DNA of 11,486 bases, taken from contig DATKNU010000008.1 of assembly GCA_035541195.1 (NCBI GenBank), positions 1 to 11,486 of the forward strand, in the 5' to 3' direction. Shown here piece after piece: positions 6,704 to 11,486 of this stretch. Every line of letters starts with the position of its first letter. Within the stretch, counting starts at the first letter, position 1. Below the pieces are notes generated by a model, which had not been told where the DNA came from, searched no databases, and worked only from the letters and a program-made list of their open reading frames with translations. This DNA is from Muellerivita sp035541195 (GTDB taxonomy: Bacteria > Oederibacteriota > Muellerivitia > Muellerivitales > Muellerivitaceae). The position numbers and the translations under genes are program-made.

Positions 6704-7498
6704 TTGGAAAATCCACCTATCCCTTGGCCTTTTTGGAAATCCTTCCTCTTTTCTTTTTTCTCCCCCCGCTTTTACCGGGAGTCGGGAAGCCGGGGCAGGG
6801 GGATGGCTTACGGTTACCTTTTACTGCTTGTGGCGCTGTTGGCGGCGCCCCGGGCCCTCCTTTTCCAACGATGGGCCAGTGTTTTTTTACCCCAGGCGGC
6901 CTCGAAAATCCCCGATTTCGAGTTTAAGAAAGGGGAGCTTTCGTCCCCCCAGGCCCAGCCTTACCGGGTGGATTGGGGACCGGGATCGGTTTTCCTCTTG
7001 GACACGACGGGCAAAATCCAACATCTCAACCAAGTCCCGGGCGTCGCGGACCTTCAAACCGTGGTTTTGGTCACGAAGAGGGGTTTCGAGGAACGCCGCA
7101 CCAGCTTGGGGCTCGTCCGGGATCAAGCCCGCGATTTCACCTTCATGCCCGATTTTCAGATGACCCAAGCCCATCTCCAAAGGATCGCCGAGGCGGCCGC
7201 GCGCTGGTCGGGCGTCGCGGCTTATTTCGTCCTGGGGCTGGGCTGGTTTTGTTTTGAGGCCGTTTTCTTGCCGGCCTACGCGGTCCTGGGGCTGGGAGCC
7301 GCCCGCTGGCTAAAAAAATCCCTGGATTTTGACGGGGCCCTGCGGCTGGCCGTCTTCAGCCATACGCCCGCCATGGTTTTGGCGGCGCTCCTGCCTTGGT
7401 GGGGCGGGCGGGAAGAGCCGCTTTCCCTGTGTATTTTCCTGTCCCTGGGCTTTCTTTTGTTCGCGGTGACCTGCCAGGCGGCGGCGCCCCGGAAATAA
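6704..7498 (+). CDS. DUF1189-like polytopic membrane protein
   Basis: A predicted inner-membrane protein of 264 aa resembling the uncharacterised DUF1189 family. The N-terminal WPFWKSFLFSFFSPRFYRE (8-26) fits the family's opening pattern (FxxSxxSPxFY). It is followed by a membrane helix (about 36-55) and an extracytoplasmic segment with the family-like blocks IPDFEFKKGELS (69-80) and VFLLDTTGK (96-104). Four more hydrophobic helices follow, at about 168-186, 186-203, 213-231 and 240-260. No catalytic motif is seen. Start choice: the only in-frame ATG nearby (6803) would remove the conserved N-terminus, whereas TTG 6704 has GGGAG at 6692-6696 about 8 bases upstream and gives the normal family length. 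The frame remains open further upstream, but that part overlaps the PilZ gene and the terminator. Function unknown; exact start moderately sure. Confidence 0.7.
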   Translation: MENPPIPWPFWKSFLFSFFSPRFYRESGSRGRGMAYGYLLLLVALLAAPRALLFQRWASVFLPQAASKIPDFEFKKGELSSPQAQPYRVDWGPGSVFLLDTTGKIQHLNQVPGVADLQTVVLVTKRGFEERRTSLGLVRDQARDFTFMPDFQMTQAHLQRIAEAAARWSGVAAYFVLGLGWFCFEAVFLPAYAVLGLGAARWLKKSLDFDGALRLAVFSHTPAMVLAALLPWWGGREEPLSLCIFLSLGFLLFAVTCQAAAPRK

Positions 7499-7520
7499 AG
7501 GCGGAACTTAAAACTTCCGG

Positions 7521-7532
7521 GGCGGTCCCGCC
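7521..7532. repeat. Short inverted repeat GGCGG-TC-CCGCC
   Basis: A perfect palindromic pair of 5-bp arms between the DUF1189-like gene and the small secreted-protein gene. It has no T-run, so termination is doubtful; it could be an operator. Confidence 0.25.
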
Positions 7533-7535
7533 GTC

Positions 7536-7548
7536 TAAACTCATGAGT
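7536..7548 (+). promoter_or_regulatory. Possible -10 (TAAACT) overlapped by palindrome ACTCATGAGT
   Basis: TAAACT (7536-7541) lies 36 bases before ATG 7578 and is overlapped by the perfect 10-bp palindrome ACTCATGAGT (7539-7548). The arrangement would suit a repressor site, but no clear -35 is present. Confidence 0.25.
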
Positions 7549-7577
7549 GGATTGAGTTCGAGTCCGGGGAGGGACCC

Positions 7578-7820
7578 ATGCGGAAAATCATTATGGTCGC
7601 TTTGCTGGTTTTGATGGCGGCCCAAGCGCGGGCCCTGACCTATCGGGCGGCGCCGGGAACCCAGGTCACGCCCTTGCCCACGATCGCCCCCACGCCGGGG
7701 CCCCGCCATCGCCATCGGGTGGTGTCGCCCTTCTCGGGGACGCCAGTGGTCGGCATGGTCGCCTTGACGCCAACGCCCGCCGCCAGCCCCGCGCCCAACG
7801 GCGGGTGGAAATTGCCTTGA
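7578..7820 (+). CDS. Small secreted Pro/Thr-rich protein, function unknown
   Basis: An 80-residue protein, not recognised. Residues 1-19 are a classic Sec signal peptide: MRK basic start, hydrophobic core IIMVALLVLMAA, and a QARA cleavage site before LTYRAAP. The mature part of about 60 residues is low in complexity and rich in Pro, Thr and Ala, with repeated TP/AP pairs (TPLPTIAPTPGP, LTPTPAASPAP) and one basic RHRHR patch (43-47). It has no cysteines, so a lipoprotein is excluded and disulfides are absent. A strong ribosome site GGGGAGGG (7566-7573) and the clear signal peptide support it as a real gene. It may be a periplasmic or secreted disordered peptide. It ends 9 bp from the convergent gene on the other strand. 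Confidence 0.65.
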   Translation: MRKIIMVALLVLMAAQARALTYRAAPGTQVTPLPTIAPTPGPRHRHRVVSPFSGTPVVGMVALTPTPAASPAPNGGWKLP

Positions 7821-7829
7821 GGGTTTGAG

Positions 7830-8576
7830 CTAAGGGCGGAAGAGGAAGTCGGCGGCCCGGGAGGACTGGGCGGCGAATTCCATGATTTTTTCCGGCGGGA
7901 TGGGGATGTTCTCCTCGAACACCAAGAACCAATCGCCTTGGGCCTTCAGGCGCCAATTGGGGAAGTTTTCCAGGTAAAGCCAAAAATCGTTGGTCAAAAG
8001 GGCGCGCACCCGCGCCTCGTCCGCCTCGGGCCCCCAAAGGTAATGGCTGGGCCGCTTGAAATGCCCCAACTCCCCGGCTTCGATCAATTTCATCCGCTGG
8101 GAGGCCGGGCCGTCCTGGATCTCCAGCTCAAGCCGGCGGTGGAACTTGTCGAATAAACGGCGGGGCACCAGTTCGATGGCGGGAAGCCCGGCGCCCTTGA
8201 GCACGATCAGGGCCAGGGTCTCATGGATGTCCTTGACGTCCTGGTCCTGGTAGGCCCGCTCCAAGAAAAGGATGTCCCGGCCCTGGCTTTCCCCCTTGAG
8301 GATGTTGCGGCAACCCCAGGCCGCGCCCAGGCTCAAGGGCGCCCGGCGGGGTCGGTAGGGGGTCACGGGCGGCGGGAGCGCCAAGCCGTTTTTTTCGAAA
8401 AGCCACTTGGTCTCATAAAACTCGAAGCCCAGTTTTTCGGCCAGATCCTCGAAAGCGCGCTGGGTTTGCCGGGCCCGTGAAAAGTAATCCAGGATGGTCC
8501 AAAGGTAAAAGGCGAAAAAGAGGCCGATGAGGCAACCGATGTAAAAAGGGTTGTCCTGGAATTGGGTCAAGGGCAT
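7830..8576 (-). CDS. Membrane-anchored protein of unknown function
   Basis: A 248-residue protein that I cannot assign to a named family. From ATG 8576 (MPLTQFQDNPFY) it has one N-terminal membrane helix (about residues 11-30, IGCLIGLFFAFYLWTILDYF), then basic SRARQ, so the larger domain is probably cytoplasmic. The soluble part has the layout of uncharacterised bacterial proteins with a short anchor: a helix LAEKLGFEF, a block with NILKGESQGRDILFLERAYQ, a strand-rich segment (ETLALIVLKGAGLPAIELVPRRLFDK), and a C-terminal half with LLTNDFWLYLENFPNWRLKAQGDW. The open frame extends to TTG 8615, but that start adds a charged, poorly hydrophobic leader and has no ribosome site. ATG 8576 also lacks one and lies 6 bases after a -10-like CATACT, suggesting a leaderless mRNA. 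It is divergent from the zinc-ribbon gene. Confidence 0.7.
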   Translation of the reverse strand: MPLTQFQDNPFYIGCLIGLFFAFYLWTILDYFSRARQTQRAFEDLAEKLGFEFYETKWLFEKNGLALPPPVTPYRPRRAPLSLGAAWGCRNILKGESQGRDILFLERAYQDQDVKDIHETLALIVLKGAGLPAIELVPRRLFDKFHRRLELEIQDGPASQRMKLIEAGELGHFKRPSHYLWGPEADEARVRALLTNDFWLYLENFPNWRLKAQGDWFLVFEENIPIPPEKIMEFAAQSSRAADFLFRP

Positions 8577-8582
8577 GGGCTT

Positions 8583-8612
8583 AGTATGGCGGGGAAGCAA
8601 GCCGGGCCCCAA
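8583..8612 (-). promoter_or_regulatory. Possible leaderless promoter for the minus-strand membrane protein gene
   Basis: On the minus strand, TTGGGG (8612-8607) and CATACT (8588-8583) are separated by 18 bases. The ATG at 8576 begins 6 bases after the -10-like box, about where transcription would start, and no Shine-Dalgarno sequence precedes it. Confidence 0.35.
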
Positions 8613-8666
8613 CAAAAATCTTCGCCGCGCGCAGATTTTAACCCCGATGTAATCCCCGGGGGACTT

Positions 8667-8672
8667 TATAAT
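8667..8672 (+). promoter_or_regulatory. Consensus -10 box (TATAAT) of the zinc-ribbon gene
   Basis: A perfect TATAAT lies 32 bases before ATG 8705. There is no convincing -35 at 16-18 bases (CCGATG at the 17-base position). Spacing to the start codon resembles that of the glycan operon promoter, whose -10 (TATGAT) is 31 bases before its start. Confidence 0.45.
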
Positions 8673-8704
8673 GGCCGCTTGAAACCTCCCCGAAAAGGCG
8701 GCCC

Positions 8705-9142
8705 ATGACCTTTTTTCGCTCCGCCTGGAAAAAGTTCCTCTTCAACCGAAAGTACGGGACCTTGCGGGAACTAGCCGCCTACCGGCTCTTGACCCTCTAC
8801 GAGGCCTTGCCCGAGGATTCCCGGCGCGCCCGTTTTTCCGGGAAGGTTTACGAAGAGGAGCGCTTCCGGATGGACCTCTTGGCCGAAAACGCGGCGGCCT
8901 GGGAAAGGATCCTTCAGCGGCCCGGGGCCCTGCGTTTGGCGCTCACCTGCAAGAAATGCGGTTGCGCGCACGCGGTGATCTGCGACCGCCCCCTGGGGCG
9001 CTTCCGGGGAGGGCGAACCGGCCTCTTCTCGTCCGAACTCTTCGAGTTGTTCCGGCCCGGGTTGGTTTCGGGGGGCCGGACCCGGACGCTCCATTGCCCG
9101 CGCTGCGGCCATCGGGGCCGGGCTTCCCAAAGCCTCCTTTAA
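8705..9142 (+). CDS. Small zinc-ribbon protein, function unknown
   Basis: A 145-residue protein, not recognised as a family. The N-terminal 75 residues are basic and helical (SAWKKFLFNRKYGTLRELAAYRLLTLYEAL). The C-terminal half has two cysteine knuckles, CKKCGC (C82, C85, C87) with a further C93, and CPRCGH (C131, C134, H136). Two CxxC pairs about 45 residues apart suit a zinc ribbon holding one Zn2+, possibly for nucleic-acid or protein contact. There is no signal peptide, so it is cytoplasmic. It is transcribed alone, divergent from the membrane-protein gene, from a TATAAT promoter. AAGGCGG a few bases before the ATG is a usable ribosome site. Alternative roles such as a rubredoxin-like metal centre are less likely because the loops between pairs are long. 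Confidence 0.7.
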   Translation: MTFFRSAWKKFLFNRKYGTLRELAAYRLLTLYEALPEDSRRARFSGKVYEEERFRMDLLAENAAAWERILQRPGALRLALTCKKCGCAHAVICDRPLGRFRGGRTGLFSSELFELFRPGLVSGGRTRTLHCPRCGHRGRASQSLL

Positions 9143-9143
9143 A

Positions 9144-9160
9144 CCTCAGGTCCCGTGAGG
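9144..9160. repeat. Inverted repeat CCTCA / TGAGG directly after the zinc-ribbon gene
   Basis: 5-bp arms with a 7-base loop, starting 2 bp after the stop codon. It lacks a T-run, so it is at best a weak or Rho-linked 3' end structure. Confidence 0.3.
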
Positions 9161-9234
9161 GCGGTCCGGCTGTCGAGTTGATTTCTTTCGTCCGGTTTTT
9201 AAGGCCCGAAGACCCAATAAATCCTCCCTATTTC

Positions 9235-9263
9235 TTGCGCTCGACTTTGGCCGATGTTATAGT
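9235..9263 (+). promoter_or_regulatory. Sigma70-like promoter of the TPR protein gene
   Basis: TTGCGC (9235-9240), 17 bases, then TATAGT (9258-9263), 3/6 and 5/6 matches at ideal spacing. The following bases are A-rich. A start near 9270 would give a 5' leader of about 60 bases. Confidence 0.5.
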
Positions 9264-9274
9264 AAAAAATAGCG

Positions 9275-9300
9275 GGTTTATGAAGGTAAAGCGGTAAACC
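9275..9300 (+). promoter_or_regulatory. Structured 5' leader of the TPR gene: hairpin arms and GGTAAA repeat
   Basis: GGTTTA (9275-9280) and TAAACC (9295-9300) are perfect inverted arms around 14 bases. GGTAAA occurs twice, at 9285-9290 and 9293-9298. All of this lies within the predicted leader, 29-55 bases before the start codon. It could be a leader hairpin or a protein-binding site; its role is unknown. Confidence 0.3.
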
Positions 9301-9329
9301 TAGCGCCCCTAACTTTTCTTGAGGCATTC

Positions 9330-11486
9330 ATGAGCACCCCAGCCAGCGGCGATAAAAAAAATATCGTAAAAATGGCCTATATTTATTTCCAAGAGGGCCG
9401 CTGGGACAAGGCCATCGAGGAATATAAAAAGCTCATCGCGCTGGATCCCGAGGATGTGAACACCCACAACATGCTGGGCGACGTTTACGTGAAAAAAGGC
9501 TCCATTCCGGAGGCCTTCGACGCCTACATCAAGGTCTCCGGCGATTTTTCCGCCCGGGGCCAAGTGGACAAGGCCGTGGTGGTGAACAAAAAAATTGCGG
9601 CCCTGGACAGCGCCAAACTTTCCGGGGAAGCCCAGAAGAAGCAGGGCCTCATCAAGCAGACCCTCAAGGCTGATTCGGCCATGGAACAGGGGAATTTGGA
9701 CGAGGCCACCGAGGCGCTCAGCGAAGTGGTCAAGCTGGACCCCGAGAACCTTTCGGCCTACTCCAAATTGGCCGAGCTTTTCGAGAAGCAGGGCAAGCTC
9801 AACGAGGCCATCCAACAGTACCTGGCCATCGGATCGGCCTTCCTGAAGAACCGCCTCTTCAAAAAGGCCCAGGAGATGTTCCAAAAGATCGTCCAACTGG
9901 AGCCCGGCAACTTGGACGCCCGCATCAACCTGGCCCAAATCTTCATCAAGCAGGGCTCCGAGAGCGACGCCAAGAAGGAATTCCTTTCCATCGCCGAGTT
10001 GGCCCACGCCAAGGGCGACACCGACAAGGCCCTGCTTTACGCCAATAAGGCCATTGAGTTCAAGAGCATCGAGGCCCATTACGTCCTGGGGTTGATTTTC
10101 TTCAAGAAACAACAATATTCCGAGGCAAAGGCGGAATTCGAGAGCTTGCTGCGCTTCAAGATCAACCACGTGGGCGCGCTGGTGCATTTGGGTTTGGTGC
10201 TGGGGGAGCAGGGGCAACTGGATAAGGCCGTGGAGTCCATCCAGAAGGCCTTGAAGGTGGAAAAAGACAACCTGAACGCCCTGGAAGCCCTGGCGGACAT
10301 GTCCTTGAAAAAGGGCTCCAAGATGGAGGCCATCAACAGCTTCAACGCCCTCATCGTCAAGTACGAGGAAAAAGGGCTCTTGCCCAACGCGGTGGAAGTG
10401 GCGCAGAAAGTCATCTCGTTGGATCCCAACGGCATCGCCGCCGTGGGACGTTTGGGCGAGCTTTTGAAAAAGAGCGGGCAGAAGGACAAGGCGGTGGAGG
10501 CTTTCCAAAAAGCCGCCTCGCTGGCCACGGCCCAAGGCAAGGCGGACCAAGCCTCGGCTTGGATGACCAAGGCCCAGGAAATTAATCCCACGGTCACGCC
10601 GGCCGCGAGCCCCGCGCCTGCCGCCGCGTCCCCCGCGGGCACGACGTCCCCTGTGGGGACTATGCCCCCTACGGGGACCATGCCCCCCGTGGGGGCTGCC
10701 GCCAAAGTGCCTACGCCCGCTCCTAAGCCCATCGCGGCCGCGGGGATCAAACCCGCGGCGGAGCCGCCCGCGCCCGCCCCAGCGGCCAAAGCGCCTGAAA
10801 ATGTCATGGACCTAGAGGACGACACGCCGGCGCCCGCCGCGCCGCCCACGCCCCCCGCCGCTCCGGCGGCCCCCGTCCTGAAGGCGCCGGAAGACCCGCA
10901 GGCCGAGCTGGAGGCCCAATTGGGCATCGCGGACAATTACCTGAAACAAAACCTCGTGGAAGAAGCCATTGAGATCTTCCAGCAATTGCTGGAAGCCCAC
11001 CCGGACAACAACGAGATCCGCACCAAGCTGAACCAGGCCTACACGGCCTACGTGAAGACGGGGGACGAGGTCATCGGCGCCTTGGAGGCCGAAAAGAAGG
11101 CCAAGGAAGACGAGGAGCGCCGCCTGCGCGAGGAGATGGAGCGCAAAGCCGAGGAGGAGTCCAAACGCCTGCGTGAGGAACTGGAACAAAAGGCCCGCCA
11201 GGAAGCCGATCGGCTGGCCCAGCAAGCCGCCCAAGCCGAAATGGAACGCAAGGCGCGCGAGGAATCGGAAAAGAAGATCCGCGAGGAGATGGAGCGCAAG
11301 ATCCAGGAGGAGAACCTCAAGGCCAAGCAGGAGACCGAGCAAAAGCTGAGGGAAGAAGTCGAGAAAAAGAGCCGCGAGGAAATGGAGAAGCGGATCCGCG
11401 AGGAGATCGAGAAAAAGGTAAGGGAAGAAATGGCCGCGAAGATGCAGCGGGAAGCGCCCCCGGCGGCCGCCGCGCCGCCTTTGCCC
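9330..11486 (+). CDS. Large TPR protein with Pro/Ala linker and charged helical tail (3' partial)
   Basis: At least 719 residues, open at the right edge, with no internal stop. Residues about 10-420 are tetratricopeptide repeats, with clear units such as IVKMAYIYFQEGRWDKAIEEYKK-type helices, LGDVYVKKG (49-57), LAELFEKQGKLNEAIQQY (147-164) and LGLVLGEQGQLDKAVE (287-302). TPRs form solenoids for protein-protein contact. Residues about 420-520 are Pro/Ala-rich and disordered. Residues 525-560 are another TPR-like hairpin (IADNYLKQNLVEEAIEIFQQLLEAHP). From about 583 to 708 the chain is almost entirely Glu, Lys, Arg, Ala and Gln, a long coiled coil or single alpha-helix, followed by a further Pro/Ala segment. 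There is no signal peptide or membrane helix, so a cytoplasmic scaffold is likely. Start ATG 9330 has GAGG at 9321-9324. Similar layouts occur in TPR proteins tied to motility or polarity in some bacteria, but no specific role can be claimed. Confidence 0.88.
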   Translation, partial: MSTPASGDKKNIVKMAYIYFQEGRWDKAIEEYKKLIALDPEDVNTHNMLGDVYVKKGSIPEAFDAYIKVSGDFSARGQVDKAVVVNKKIAALDSAKLSGEAQKKQGLIKQTLKADSAMEQGNLDEATEALSEVVKLDPENLSAYSKLAELFEKQGKLNEAIQQYLAIGSAFLKNRLFKKAQEMFQKIVQLEPGNLDARINLAQIFIKQGSESDAKKEFLSIAELAHAKGDTDKALLYANKAIEFKSIEAHYVLGLIFFKKQQYSEAKAEFESLLRFKINHVGALVHLGLVLGEQGQLDKAVESIQKALKVEKDNLNALEALADMSLKKGSKMEAINSFNALIVKYEEKGLLPNAVEVAQKVISLDPNGIAAVGRLGELLKKSGQKDKAVEAFQKAASLATAQGKADQASAWMTKAQEINPTVTPAASPAPAAASPAGTTSPVGTMPPTGTMPPVGAAAKVPTPAPKPIAAAGIKPAAEPPAPAPAAKAPENVMDLEDDTPAPAAPPTPPAAPAAPVLKAPEDPQAELEAQLGIADNYLKQNLVEEAIEIFQQLLEAHPDNNEIRTKLNQAYTAYVKTGDEVIGALEAEKKAKEDEERRLREEMERKAEEESKRLREELEQKARQEADRLAQQAAQAEMERKAREESEKKIREEMERKIQEENLKAKQETEQKLREEVEKKSREEMEKRIREEIEKKVREEMAAKMQREAPPAAAAPPLP
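10641..10694 (+). repeat. Three 18-bp degenerate tandem repeats in the Pro/Ala linker
   Basis: Three in-frame copies (10641-10658, 10659-10676, 10677-10694) encode TTSPVG, TMPPTG and TMPPVG (residues 438-455), ending each time in GGGG. Such in-frame repeats expand or contract by slippage without shifting the frame. Confidence 0.7.
11346..11441 (+). repeat. Four 24-bp repeats encoding an 8-residue charged helix motif
   Basis: Four consecutive 24-bp units (11346, 11370, 11394, 11418) encode LREEVEKK, SREEMEKR, IREEIEKK and VREEMAAK (residues 673-704). Each unit is hydrophobic or Ser, R-E-E, hydrophobic, then charged. Earlier parts of the tail carry the same REEMERK core at looser spacing (for example residues 600-606 and 651-657). 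Confidence 0.75.

Noticed and set aside
6263..6803. Extended 5' part of the open frame that contains the DUF1189-like gene
   Set aside because: Up to 6641 it overlaps the well-supported PilZ gene in another frame and gives low-complexity Gly/Arg/Pro sequence; the real gene starts near 6704.
9280..9297. Five-codon reading frame (MKVKR) in the TPR leader
   Set aside because: It has no good ribosome site and no attenuator-like structure or rare-codon signal; a chance ATG is the simplest explanation.
9309..10550. Long 413-codon open frame on the minus strand
   Set aside because: It is antisense to the TPR gene. Its Leu/Gly/Val/His-rich product is what repeated Lys, Glu and Ala codons give when read backwards.
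11080..11450. Idea that the charged tail is a TolA-like membrane protein
   Set aside because: TolA-type proteins have an N-terminal membrane helix; this protein starts with TPRs and shows no membrane segment.
1..11486. CRISPR arrays, tRNA or rRNA genes, insertion sequences, integrase or toxin-antitoxin genes
   Set aside because: I looked for regular spaced repeats, cloverleaf-like segments, transposase motifs and terminal inverted repeats and found none.

Overview
The window reads as GC-rich chromosomal DNA from a bacterium with Gram-negative-like features: a PilZ domain protein, a DUF1189-type membrane protein, a cell-surface glycan cassette and TPR proteins. Promoters are sigma70-like. Nothing seen (no rRNA, tRNA or diagnostic marker) allows a taxonomic assignment. 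The style fits an uncultured or poorly sampled lineage, but that is inference. No mobile elements, CRISPR arrays, RNA genes or origins were seen, and there is no gene-free stretch longer than about 190 bp.

Region 1 (2-778) is the 3' part of a TIGR00027/LCM-type SAM methyltransferase whose start lies outside the window. It is followed by a possible intrinsic terminator.

Region 2 (860-6208) is the main block: a promoter followed by four co-directional genes joined by 4-base stop/start overlaps (GTGA, ATGA, ATGA). They encode a two-domain glycosyltransferase (GT4 fused to GT2), a small class I SAM methyltransferase, a sulfotransferase-like protein with a C-terminal membrane helix, and a second GT4 glycosyltransferase. 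Together they look like a module for assembling and decorating a surface glycan or glycolipid. The product cannot be read from the sequence.

Region 3 (6270-7820) holds a PilZ (c-di-GMP receptor) protein, a DUF1189-like polytopic membrane protein probably started at TTG, and a short secreted Pro/Thr-rich protein.

Region 4 (7830-9142) is a divergent pair: a membrane-anchored protein of unknown function on the minus strand, possibly translated from a leaderless mRNA, and a small zinc-ribbon protein on the plus strand.

Region 5 (9235-11486) is a promoter plus a large TPR protein running off the right edge. It has a block of TPRs, a Pro/Ala-rich linker with short tandem repeats, one more TPR-like hairpin, and a long highly charged helix ending in 8-residue tandem repeats.
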